The translations under genes and the position numbers were made by a program. The notes under the pieces were generated by a model. That model was not told where the DNA came from. It made no database searches and worked only from the letters and a program-made list of their open reading frames with translations. Below, in pieces: positions 15,673-23,424 of a stretch of DNA of 51,654 nt; the first letter of the stretch is position 1, and each line of letters begins with the position of its first letter. Origin of the DNA: Streptomyces sp. Ncost-T10-10d (GTDB lineage Bacteria; Actinomycetota; Actinomycetes; Streptomycetales; Streptomycetaceae); contig NZ_FMDF01000119.1 of the NCBI RefSeq assembly GCF_900091955.1, positions 1-51,654 on the forward strand. Reading direction: 5' to 3'.

Positions 15673-17664
15673 CTAACGGCGTGCGCCCGCTGCCCACTTC
15701 GGTGCTCCGTACTGGTGGGCGCCGAGGCTCGGCGTCGCATCCGTCGAGCCGTCATTGATGCCCGGCAGCGCGATCGCCTGGTTGCGCGCAGGAGAGTCGG
15801 CGGTCAGCCGGTAGTCGTGCCGGGCCGCGTCGACGAAGAGCGGATCGGTTTCGGCGGGCAGATTGTTCGAGAGCACGAGCCCGCCGTCGGTGGCACCGGT
15901 CAGACCGCGAATGGTGCCGATGTTGTTGTAGATCTTCGTGCCGGTCGACTGTCCCGGCTCCTTGACGTAGAACAGCGTCATTCCGCCGGTGTTGTTGTAC
16001 ACACCGTTGTTGTGCGAGCCGGTGCCCAGACCGTTGAGCATCACCGTGCCCTCCCGGTTGCCCCAGCCCACGTTGTTCGCGATCACCAGGTCGCTCTGCC
16101 CGTTGTCGGCGTAGACACCCGAGATCCCGAACGTGGTGAGCGTCGTGGCCGGCTCCGGATCGTGCAGCACATTGTGATCGATGGACGTCCCCATCATGAA
16201 GGCGCTGCAGCAGGTATAGATCGCGGCGACGTCGAGGCTGAGGCGGGCGTACCCCGAGATGTCGTTGTACGCGATCAGGTCCTTGCCCGGAGTGAGGCCC
16301 TCCACGGTGTTCCACTGGAGGTTGATGCCGCTTCGGCCGACCCGGCTGATCGTGTTGTGCGTGACCGTCTGACTGTTGCCCTGTACGGCGACGCCCGCCG
16401 CGTACGTCCCCATGTAGTCGACATCGTGGATCACGTTGTCCGTGGCGGTGTTGTTCTGTCCGCGCAGCGCGATGCCGTTGCCCGCGCTCAGCGACAGATT
16501 ACTGTTCACGATTTTGTTGTACGTTCCGTCGAGGACGATGCCCGTGTCACCCACGCCGCGCGTCACCGTGCTGCCGCAGTCCGTCGCGCCGCGCGTGATG
16601 TCGGTGTAGTGCGACAGATACGTACCGTTGATCCCGTCCAGCGTCACGCCCGTGCTGGTCGGGCCCGTCTTGATGGTGGCGGCGAACAGTCCGACGCCCG
16701 TCACCGTGGTGTGGCTCGCGGCCGTCAGGTCGAAGGCCAGCGCCCGGGTCTTCGCCTCGATGGTGTGCGCGGCGGGGCTGTCCTCGCTGTAGAGGTACAG
16801 ACGCTTGGCGGCCGGGTCGTAGAACCACTCGCCGGGGCGGGAGAGTTCACCGATCTTTCCGGCGAGGGCGTACCGCGTCTCCTTCGGTACGATCTTGTGC
16901 ACGCACGGGGGCGCCACGTCGAGCGTCACCGAGCCGACGGCGGAGCTCTTCACCATGCCGGTCGCCGAGACGTACCAGTAGCCGGTCAGGGCCCGCGCGC
17001 CGTCCCAGTACCCGGCGGGCCGAGTCAGGGCCTCGTCCGCGATCGTCGCCTCCGCGCTCCCCGCACCCGCGTACTGCAGCGTGGGCTCGAGCAGGTCGAG
17101 TCCCGGGTAGGGCCATTGCGCCTCGACGCCTGCCTTCTTGTCGGTGAAGACCTGCACGGTCGTCACGTCGGAGCCCAGGTCGACGGAGGTGCTGTAGACG
17201 TGTCCTGCCGCCACGGCGTCGCTGAACGCCGAGTTCTGGGCGTACGGATCACTCTTGGCGATCTCCATGACGTCCGCGCCGGTGACGGGTGAGAAGCCGC
17301 GCACCGGCGCGGTCCCGCTCAGCGTCACCTTCGCCCCTGGCGCCGCCCGGTAGGTGATCGGCAGCCAGGCGGTGCCCGACCGGGCCGGCGCGACGGTCTC
17401 GGCGTACGTACCGGACTGGATCAGACAGGTGTCTCCGGGCTCCATGACGTCGGCACACCGCTGGATGTGCTGGAATGCCTGACCCGTGGTGGTGCCTTTG
17501 TTGGAGTCGCGGCCCGACGGAGCGACGTAATAGACCGCGCCCGCCCGGGGCTTGTGCGGGTGCGCGGTGGCCGGAACGGCGGCCGCCACCACGGACAGCG
17601 AAGCGAGCAGGGCGGCTGCGGACCACGACCCCTTACCGGGGCGTGGCCACCATCTCCTCGACAC
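15673..17664 (-). CDS. Secreted right-handed parallel beta-helix protein
   Basis: I chose the GTG at 17664 because AGAAAGGA lies 7 bases upstream; an ATG at 17709 overlaps the preceding permease stop (ATGA) and adds 15 residues. The N-terminus has an Arg-rich region, a hydrophobic core (AAALLASLSVVAAAVPATAH) and a cleavage site after TAHP or nearby. It opens with AVYYVAPSGRDSNKGTT, typical of beta-helix proteins of the DUF1565/pectate-lyase-like group, then has many short coils rich in Asn (GIVLDGTYNKIVNSNLSLS, GNGIALRGQNNTATDNVIHD). It is 663 residues. The fold is used by polysaccharide lyases, hydrolases and epimerases; the precise activity is unknown. It is the last gene of the sugar importer operon, so it probably releases the imported oligosaccharide. 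Confidence 0.8.
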   Translation of the reverse strand: MSRRWWPRPGKGSWSAAALLASLSVVAAAVPATAHPHKPRAGAVYYVAPSGRDSNKGTTTGQAFQHIQRCADVMEPGDTCLIQSGTYAETVAPARSGTAWLPITYRAAPGAKVTLSGTAPVRGFSPVTGADVMEIAKSDPYAQNSAFSDAVAAGHVYSTSVDLGSDVTTVQVFTDKKAGVEAQWPYPGLDLLEPTLQYAGAGSAEATIADEALTRPAGYWDGARALTGYWYVSATGMVKSSAVGSVTLDVAPPCVHKIVPKETRYALAGKIGELSRPGEWFYDPAAKRLYLYSEDSPAAHTIEAKTRALAFDLTAASHTTVTGVGLFAATIKTGPTSTGVTLDGINGTYLSHYTDITRGATDCGSTVTRGVGDTGIVLDGTYNKIVNSNLSLSAGNGIALRGQNNTATDNVIHDVDYMGTYAAGVAVQGNSQTVTHNTISRVGRSGINLQWNTVEGLTPGKDLIAYNDISGYARLSLDVAAIYTCCSAFMMGTSIDHNVLHDPEPATTLTTFGISGVYADNGQSDLVIANNVGWGNREGTVMLNGLGTGSHNNGVYNNTGGMTLFYVKEPGQSTGTKIYNNIGTIRGLTGATDGGLVLSNNLPAETDPLFVDAARHDYRLTADSPARNQAIALPGINDGSTDATPSLGAHQYGAPKWAAGARR

Positions 17665-17705
17665 TGGATGGTCCTTTCTTCTCTGGAGGGGAACGATCCG
17701 CTCGC

Positions 17706-18620
17706 TCATCCCTTCACCGCGCCCACCGTCAGACCGCTGATGATGTGGCGCTGCATGTAGATGAAGAAGACGATCACGGGCGCGACGGCGAGCAGAAGGT
17801 TGGGGAACACCTTCGTCAGATCGGTGGAGTACTGGCTGATGCCTGCGTAGATCGCCGTCGTCACCGTGTAGTGACCGGACGACGGGCTGAGCAGGATCTG
17901 GGGCGAGATGAAGTCGTTCCAGATCCCGATGGAGTTGAGGATCAGGACGGTGACGACCGCCGGACGCATCAGCGGGAAGATGATGGTCCAGAACGTCCGG
18001 TAGCGGCCCGCGCCGTCGATCGTCGCCGCATGGTCGATGTCCACCGGGATCGTGCGGATGAAGCCCACGAACAGGAAGATGCTGACCGGCAGCGTCGAGG
18101 CCACGTCGTGCGCGACCAGACCGGTCACGGTGTTGGCGAGGCCGACCTCGCGCAGTACGTAGATCACCGGGATGATCACGGCTGCGCCGGGGATGAACGT
18201 GCCGGCCAGGAAGTACAGCAGCACCAGCTGCGTCCGCTTCTTGAGGCTGCGCGCGATCGCGTACGCCGCCGGTCCCGCCAGCGCGATGCACAGCACGTCC
18301 ACGGTGACGACGAGGAACAGCGTGAAGCCGTAGCCGCCGATGACGTTGTACTGCGGATTGCTGATGGCGGCGGACATGTGCTCGAAGGTCAGACCGCTCA
18401 GGGGGATCGAGAACGGGCTGTCGAGGATGTCCTGCTGTGACTTGAAAGCGTTCACGACGAGCAGGTACACCGGCACGATCATGACGACGAACAGCGGGCC
18501 GAGGAGCACCCAGCGCAGGGGCGAGCGGGACTCCCGCTGTTCCATCAGAGAGACCTCCGGGGCGGGAACCGGTGCGATCCGCGGTCTGTCGTGGACCGTT
18601 GGTTCAGTGACGACCACCAT
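17706..18620 (-). CDS. Sugar ABC transporter permease (MalG type)
   Basis: 304 residues, six membrane segments, and the EAA-type loop DIDHAATIDGAGRYRTFWTIIFP near residue 190, which docks the ATPase. The N-terminal ~35 residues are cytoplasmic. AGGAG precedes the ATG, which lies 6 bases after the stop of the MalF-type gene. It forms a CUT1 importer with that permease and the solute-binding protein. No ATPase gene is in the operon; streptomycetes usually supply a shared MsiK-type ATPase. Confidence 0.9.
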   Translation of the reverse strand: MVVVTEPTVHDRPRIAPVPAPEVSLMEQRESRSPLRWVLLGPLFVVMIVPVYLLVVNAFKSQQDILDSPFSIPLSGLTFEHMSAAISNPQYNVIGGYGFTLFLVVTVDVLCIALAGPAAYAIARSLKKRTQLVLLYFLAGTFIPGAAVIIPVIYVLREVGLANTVTGLVAHDVASTLPVSIFLFVGFIRTIPVDIDHAATIDGAGRYRTFWTIIFPLMRPAVVTVLILNSIGIWNDFISPQILLSPSSGHYTVTTAIYAGISQYSTDLTKVFPNLLLAVAPVIVFFIYMQRHIISGLTVGAVKG

Positions 18621-18626
18621 CGGCTC

Positions 18627-19580
18627 CTAACCGGTCGCAGCTTGGTCTTGGCGGTTGCGCAGCGCGGTCACGACGAGGGCGAGCACGGCGGAGACGACCA
18701 TCAGGAAGACCGCCTGGGCCGTTGCGAAGCCGACCCTGGTGCCCTCGAAGGACCGGGCGAGAATGAGATAGGTGAAGGTCTGCGTCGAGCCGGCCGGACC
18801 GCCGCCGGTGAGGCTGACCACGATGTCGTACGCCCTCAGCAGGCCGACCAGGTTCAGTACGGTCGCCACGGTGACCACGGGCGCGATCATCGGGATCACG
18901 ATGCGCAGATTGATCTGCCGCCTGCTGGCGCCGTCGATCGCCGCGGCCTCCAGGAGCTCGGCCGGGACGGTCTGCAGGGCGGCCACGAACAGGACGACGT
19001 TGAAGCCGAATCCGGCCCACACGATGACACCGATCAGCGTGTACAGCGCGAACTTTTCGTCGAAGAGAAAGCCGATCGGCTCCATGCCGAACTTGGCGAG
19101 GGTGTTGTTGACCGCCCCGTTCGTGCCGAGGATCGCCGCCCACAGATAGCCGAGGATCAACGCGCTGATCACGTGCGGGAAGTAGGCGACTGCGCGGAAG
19201 AACGAGTTCGTACGCGAGCGGCCCTTGAGGACCAGTGCGTACACCAGGCCCGCGCCGACCATCAGGGCGGTGCCGACCAAGGTGATCAGCGCGGTCACGT
19301 ACCAGGCGTCCGTCGAACTCGGGTCGTCGAAGAGGTGCTTGTAGTTCTCCCACCCGATGAGCTTCGCGGTGGAGAAGCCGTCCCAGTCCGTGAAGCTGAG
19401 GTAGATCGCCACGCCCACGGGCACGATCGTCAGCACCGTGTACAGGAGCACGGCCGGGCCCATCATGCCGAACGTGACGACCGCCTCACGGAAGCGGGCC
19501 CGCCTGCGGCCGGAGCCGGGGACCGCCGGGGCGGCGACGGAGCGCCGCCCCGGCTGCGTCAGTTCTGCGAGTTCCACCAC
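18627..19580 (-). CDS. Sugar ABC transporter permease (MalF type)
   Basis: 317 residues with a GTG start at 19580 that overlaps the end of the binding-protein gene. Six membrane segments follow a basic N-terminus, with VTFGMMGPAVLLYTVLTIVP first. The docking loop PAELLEAAAIDGASRRQINL is intact, and LTGGGPAGSTQTFTYLI is typical of CUT1 MalF homologues. Co-transcribed between the solute-binding protein and MalG-type genes. Confidence 0.9.
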   Translation of the reverse strand: MVELAELTQPGRRSVAAPAVPGSGRRRARFREAVVTFGMMGPAVLLYTVLTIVPVGVAIYLSFTDWDGFSTAKLIGWENYKHLFDDPSSTDAWYVTALITLVGTALMVGAGLVYALVLKGRSRTNSFFRAVAYFPHVISALILGYLWAAILGTNGAVNNTLAKFGMEPIGFLFDEKFALYTLIGVIVWAGFGFNVVLFVAALQTVPAELLEAAAIDGASRRQINLRIVIPMIAPVVTVATVLNLVGLLRAYDIVVSLTGGGPAGSTQTFTYLILARSFEGTRVGFATAQAVFLMVVSAVLALVVTALRNRQDQAATG

Positions 19581-20806
19581 TTGTCCAATCCGCCCGCGGC
19601 ATCCTTCGCGGAGGTGCCCGTGTACAGGGACTGGATCTGCTTGTTGAGCTCGTCGCTGAACCCGGCGATCGGCTGGTTCTCACCGGACTTCACGAGCACC
19701 GACGGCGCCTTGTCGAGGATCTTCTGCACCGCGGTGCCGAGGCTGGACATCGGGTAGCTGAAGCCCGTGCGCAGATTGCCGTCAGCGGCGAGCTGGCTCT
19801 TGATCGCTTCCTCGTCGGTGACCAGCCACTTCACGAACTCGATCGCCTCGGCCTTGTGGTGCGACTGGTTGACCACGGCGTAGGGGTTCGAGATGTTGCC
19901 GAACTGGCCGGACGGGTAGGCGCCGTCGGTCGGTATCGTGAAGACACCGATCTCGTCGCTCTTCTTCGCCGCGTCCGCCGCGGGCACGAAGAAGGAACCC
20001 ATCATGTACATCGCCGACTTGCCGTTGAGGAAGGCCGTCTGCCCGTCGGCGTACGTCAGCCCCAGCGCGCTCTTCTCGAGGTACCCCTTGTCGATCCACT
20101 GCCCGTAGCGCTTCAGGTACGGCACATAGCCGCTGTCGGCGAAGGAGACCTTGCCGTCGTTGCGCTGCTTGATCCACTGGGGGTTCTCGGTGAGCACACC
20201 GGCGTCGGCCATCATCGAGAACTGTCCGCCCGTCACCCACTGGCCCGCGGTCTGCAGCGGCTTGTAGCCCGCGGACTTCAGACTGCCCATGGCGGAGGTG
20301 AACTGATCCAGCGTCTGGATCTTCGACGCGTCCACGCCGGCCTTCGCGAAGGCCGCCTTGTTGTAGAAGACCAGCGACTGGATCTGCTCGCCCACGCCGA
20401 CCATGTACGTCTTGCCGCCGACGGCGTACTGGTCGACCAGCGGTGTGTCCTTCGTCCAGGCCTGGTCGGACAGGTCGGCGAAGAGCTTGGTCGTGTCGGG
20501 GGCCGGGATGATCTGCTGGGCGATGTCGGGCGGGTCGCCGGCGGCGAGGTCCTGAGTGAGCTTGGCATTGGCCGAGATCGTCCCCGTCAGCTCCAGCTTC
20601 ACCTTCACGCCGGGATGGCTCTTCTCGTAATTCGCGAAGAGGCCTTTCCAGTACTGCTCCGTCAGGTTCGGCGAGATGTTGACGATGATGCGGAGAGTCG
20701 TGCCCTCCGCGGCCCCGTCGGACCCGCTTCCCCCGCAGGCGACGGCGGATGCCATCACGAGCGGAGCCACGGCGAGTGCGGAGGCTCGGTGCCACATGGT
20801 TCTCAT
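19559..20806 (-). CDS. Sugar ABC transporter solute-binding lipoprotein
   Basis: 415 residues from the ATG at 20806 (GGAG 8 bases upstream); an open frame upstream to 20938 has no site. The lipoprotein signal is HRASALAVAPLVMASAVACGG, with Cys as the anchored residue. The mature part is a family-1 extracellular binding protein: GTTLRIIVNISPNLTEQYW, PDIAQQIIPAPD and MYMMGSFFVPAA. It starts the operon with two permeases and the secreted beta-helix protein. Two operator motifs precede it (20837-20849 and 20943-20955). The ligand is probably a fucose-containing sugar, inferred from the regulon. Confidence 0.9.
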   Translation of the reverse strand: MRTMWHRASALAVAPLVMASAVACGGSGSDGAAEGTTLRIIVNISPNLTEQYWKGLFANYEKSHPGVKVKLELTGTISANAKLTQDLAAGDPPDIAQQIIPAPDTTKLFADLSDQAWTKDTPLVDQYAVGGKTYMVGVGEQIQSLVFYNKAAFAKAGVDASKIQTLDQFTSAMGSLKSAGYKPLQTAGQWVTGGQFSMMADAGVLTENPQWIKQRNDGKVSFADSGYVPYLKRYGQWIDKGYLEKSALGLTYADGQTAFLNGKSAMYMMGSFFVPAADAAKKSDEIGVFTIPTDGAYPSGQFGNISNPYAVVNQSHHKAEAIEFVKWLVTDEEAIKSQLAADGNLRTGFSYPMSSLGTAVQKILDKAPSVLVKSGENQPIAGFSDELNKQIQSLYTGTSAKDAAGGLDKWWNSQN

Positions 20807-20836
20807 CGGACACGCTCCATTGCATAGTCGTGAATA

Positions 20837-20849
20837 ATCGATAGCTGAC
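20837..20849 (+). promoter_or_regulatory. Predicted FCD-regulator operator, copy 4 (weaker)
   Basis: ATCGATAGCTGAC matches 10 of 13 bases of the consensus. It starts 31 bases upstream of the binding-protein ATG, probably overlapping the transcription start. Confidence 0.5.
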
Positions 20850-20942
20850 GTGCAAGTGCAGGCGTTCGTTCGAGTTCGGCAAGAAGGGGAAGGGGTGCCG
20901 CGTCCGAACGGTGCGGTCGGGTCCCGGTAGGCGCTCACATTA

Positions 20943-20955
20943 ATCGCCTATCGAT
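20943..20955 (-). promoter_or_regulatory. Predicted FCD-regulator operator, copy 5
   Basis: Read on the minus strand it is exactly ATCGATAGGCGAT. It lies 106 bases from copy 4, close to ten helical turns, upstream of the importer operon. Confidence 0.7.
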
Positions 20956-20959
20956 TACT

Positions 20960-21179
20960 GATGCTATGGGCGGCATCCCGCATGTTCAAGGGTGCTGCCG
21001 AAACCGCTTGCTCCCGTTCTCCCGCTGCCCGAGCCGGGCACCCCAGCGGCTGGTCACGCGCGTCGAGCGCGTCGCCGCCGGTCTGCGCGAGGAGGTCCAG
21101 GATCGCCAGGACGTGGCAGGCCCCTACCCGCCAGTAGGCGATTCCCTCACGGGGGCCAGGCGTTCACTCAGCGGCCCTG
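20960..21179. other. Gap without a recognised gene
   Basis: Between the importer operators and the end of the fucosidase gene. On the minus strand a short reading, AILDLLAQTGGDALDARD (about 21030-21110), looks protein-like and may be the tail of a lost gene, but it has no start or family I recognise. Confidence 0.3.
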
Positions 21180-22439
21180 TCATGGATGCAACTCCTCGTT
21201 GTCCAGAAAGAGTTCGACCACCGGCAGCAGTACGTCGGGCCGCGAGGTGGGCAGGGTCAGGGTCAGGGTGCCCGGCGGCTGGCTCGGCGGTGCCAGGTTG
21301 TTGTGTTCGTGGCGGGCGCCGTCGACCTCGTGGAAGGCGATCTCCGAGCCGTCGTGCAGCAGTTGGGCATAGCGCACCCGCCCGGCCAGGCCAGGAAGAT
21401 GAAGGTGATTGAACGGCCAGGCGAGCAGGTGCAGATACAGGCGGCGGCCGCGCTGCGTGTACAGGACGCTCGCCGGCGGCCGGAAGGGAGAAGGTCCCGC
21501 ACCGTGTACGGCGCGGGCGTGCAGGGCGCTCCACTCTCCGATGGCCCGCAGGGTGTCGCGCGCCCGCTGATCGAGTGAACCCCTTCCGGTGGGGCCGACG
21601 TTGAGGATCAGATTTCCGCCGCAGGAAACGGACTGGATCAGCATGCGGACCAACTGGGACGGGTCCTTGTAGTCGTGGTTGTCGCGGTCGTAGCCCCAGG
21701 ACCCGTTGAGCGTATGGCACGCCTCCCACAGCACCGGCACGCCGTCGCGCTCCAGCGGCCGGTCGGGCTGGTACTGCTCGGGCGTCACATAGTCACCGGG
21801 TACGCCCAGCCGGTCGTTCACGAGGATGTCTGGCCGCAGCTCACGGACCGTTTCGATGAGCTCTATCGCCCCCCACTGCTCCGGCCCCATACCTGGATAC
21901 GTGAAGTCGAAGAAGAGCAGGTCGACCTGTCCGTAGCCGGTGAGCAACTCACGTATCTGGCCCTGCATGTACGACCGGTAGCGCGCCAAGTCCTCCGCCT
22001 CCCGCCTGCCCTCCGAGCCGCGCAGCGGATGGTGCTCGTCGACCGGGAAGCCGGGGTGGTGCCAGTCGAGGAGTGAGTAGTAGAGGCCGACCCGCAGGCC
22101 CTCGGCGCGCATCGCCTCCGCGAACTCGGCCACCAGGTCCCGGCCGGCCGCGCGCACCGAGGTGTAATCGGTCAGCGACGAGTCGAAGAGGCAGAATCCG
22201 TCGTGGTGCTTGGCGGTGAGCACGGCATAGCGCATCCCTGCTCCCCTTGCCGCCCGGGCGAGTTCCCGCGCATCGAAGAGGTCGGGGTCGAACCGCTCCA
22301 GGTAACGGTCGTATGCCGCCTGGGACATGGCCTCCCGGCTGCGTACCCATTCGTGCCGTGCGGCAAGGCTGTACAGGCCGAAGTGGACGAACAGTCCGAA
22401 GCGCGCGGTCTCGAACCACCCGCCGGATGCAGTGGGCAC
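21180..22439 (-). CDS. GH29 alpha-L-fucosidase (cytoplasmic)
   Basis: I chose the GTG at 22439, with AGGAG 6 bases upstream; a GTG at 22466 has no site. The 419-residue protein has the GH29 TIM barrel: WFETARFGLFVHFGLYSL at the start, AVLTAKHHDGFCLFDS, then VDLLFFDFTYPGMG, which carries the probable nucleophile Asp, and GGNLILNVGPTGRG. A beta-sandwich C-terminal part follows. There is no signal peptide, so it cleaves alpha-L-fucosyl linkages on imported oligosaccharides. It is transcribed away from two operator copies at 22469-22502. GH29 homologues can also act on related 6-deoxy or L-galactosyl sugars, so L-fucose is likely but not certain. Confidence 0.9.
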   Translation of the reverse strand: MPTASGGWFETARFGLFVHFGLYSLAARHEWVRSREAMSQAAYDRYLERFDPDLFDARELARAARGAGMRYAVLTAKHHDGFCLFDSSLTDYTSVRAAGRDLVAEFAEAMRAEGLRVGLYYSLLDWHHPGFPVDEHHPLRGSEGRREAEDLARYRSYMQGQIRELLTGYGQVDLLFFDFTYPGMGPEQWGAIELIETVRELRPDILVNDRLGVPGDYVTPEQYQPDRPLERDGVPVLWEACHTLNGSWGYDRDNHDYKDPSQLVRMLIQSVSCGGNLILNVGPTGRGSLDQRARDTLRAIGEWSALHARAVHGAGPSPFRPPASVLYTQRGRRLYLHLLAWPFNHLHLPGLAGRVRYAQLLHDGSEIAFHEVDGARHEHNNLAPPSQPPGTLTLTLPTSRPDVLLPVVELFLDNEELHP

Positions 22440-22456
22440 GGAAGACTCCTGACGGA

Positions 22457-22486
22457 TTGACAGCACTAATCGATAGGAGGTTATCT
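22457..22486 (+). promoter_or_regulatory. Candidate promoter of the RraA-like gene
   Basis: TTGACA at 22457-22462 and TTATCT at 22481-22486 with an 18-base spacer. One operator-like copy lies in the spacer and a perfect copy lies just after the -10, a typical repressor arrangement. Confidence 0.5.
22469..22481 (+). promoter_or_regulatory. Predicted FCD-regulator operator, copy 6a (half-conserved)
   Basis: ATCGATAGGAGGT keeps the ATCGATAGG half of the motif and then diverges. It starts 21 bases before copy 6b, two helical turns. Confidence 0.4.
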
Positions 22487-22489
22487 ACC

Positions 22490-22502
22490 ATCGATAGGCG
22501 AT
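22490..22502 (+). promoter_or_regulatory. Predicted FCD-regulator operator, copy 6b
   Basis: Exact ATCGATAGGCGAT between the divergent fucosidase and RraA-like genes, so it can control both. Confidence 0.7.
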
Positions 22503-22548
22503 GATGTCACTGGCGTTGCGTGCGGGGAGCGCGCGGAGAGGCACGTGA

Positions 22549-23358
22549 ATGAACCCGAGCAGGGATCAAGGAACGTCGACGGCGGGGGAGACCCTGACCT
22601 ACGAGTCGATGCGGTCGCCGGTCCACACCTCGTCCTTCCGGCGGCCGACACGGCGGATGGTGGAGGCACTTGAGGACGTGAGCGCGGCGACCGCCTGCGC
22701 GAAGCTGCACCAGATGGGCATCACCCGGACCTTCATCGACGGGCCTGTGCCGCTGCACCGGGAACCGGACATCAAGATCACCGGAGGTGCGGTGACCCTG
22801 CAGTTCCTGCCGCAGCGCGAGGACGTCTTCAACGGCGCCGCACAGGAGGACATCGAGCGCAAGACCCCGCTGTGGGGGGTGCTGGAGTCGATCACACCCG
22901 GCGACGTGCTGGTGATCTCGGCGCAGGCGAGCCACTTCACCGGATGTCTTGGCGACATGTTGGTGCGCTACTTCAAGCTGCGCGGTGGCGCCGGGATCGT
23001 CGTGGACGGGCGGGTGCGGGACGCGGCCCGGATCCGGGCCCTCGGCGTGCCGATCTGGTGTACCGGAGTCACCCCGCACTACGCCTCGCAGACGGAGCTC
23101 TTCCCCTCCGCGTTCAATGTGCCGGTGGGTGTCGGCGGCACACTGGTCACGCCGGGGGACCTGATCGTGGCCGACGAGGACGGCGCCGTGGTCGTACCGC
23201 AGGACCGCGCGGTCCCGCTGGCCGAGGACTCGCTCCTGCACCAGGACCGTGAGGCGTTCGCACGCCGCCGCCTCGACGAGGGTGGCCTGCTCTCCGACTA
23301 CTACCCGCTCACCGGCGAAGGGCTGGACGAGTACCTGGCGAGCAAGCCCGCGACCTGA
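22549..23358 (+). CDS. RraA-like family protein, probable pyruvate aldolase
   Basis: 269 residues from the ATG at 22549 (GGAGAGG 7 bases upstream). The core is the RraA/HMG-aldolase fold, with CLGDMLVRYFKLRGGAGIVV followed by DGRVRDAARIRALGVPIW, matching the family G-x-x-G and DGxxRD elements that bind Mg and the oxo-acid. The N-terminus is about 60 residues longer than RraA itself. Several family members are class II aldolases releasing pyruvate. In this regulon it could split 2-keto-3-deoxy-L-fuconate to pyruvate and lactaldehyde; that is inference. No fuconate dehydratase gene lies in the window. Confidence 0.8.
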   Translation: MNPSRDQGTSTAGETLTYESMRSPVHTSSFRRPTRRMVEALEDVSAATACAKLHQMGITRTFIDGPVPLHREPDIKITGGAVTLQFLPQREDVFNGAAQEDIERKTPLWGVLESITPGDVLVISAQASHFTGCLGDMLVRYFKLRGGAGIVVDGRVRDAARIRALGVPIWCTGVTPHYASQTELFPSAFNVPVGVGGTLVTPGDLIVADEDGAVVVPQDRAVPLAEDSLLHQDREAFARRRLDEGGLLSDYYPLTGEGLDEYLASKPAT

Positions 23359-23370
23359 CCGCTTGCGGGT

Positions 23371-23402
23371 TCTGTACGGGGACGGCTTCGTCCCCGTACA
23401 GA
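23371..23402. terminator. Bidirectional terminator hairpin
   Basis: TCTGTACGGGGAC and GTCCCCGTACAGA form a perfect 13-bp stem with loop GGCTTC, between the convergent RraA-like and BNR_4 genes. Confidence 0.85.
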
Positions 23403-23424
23403 TGGCGCGGGCGGCGCACCGGCC

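Noticed and set aside
17664..18291. A longer beta-helix protein starting upstream of 17709, inside the permease gene
   Set aside because: The upstream part is the out-of-frame reading of the MalG-type permease, which has clear membrane helices and a docking loop.
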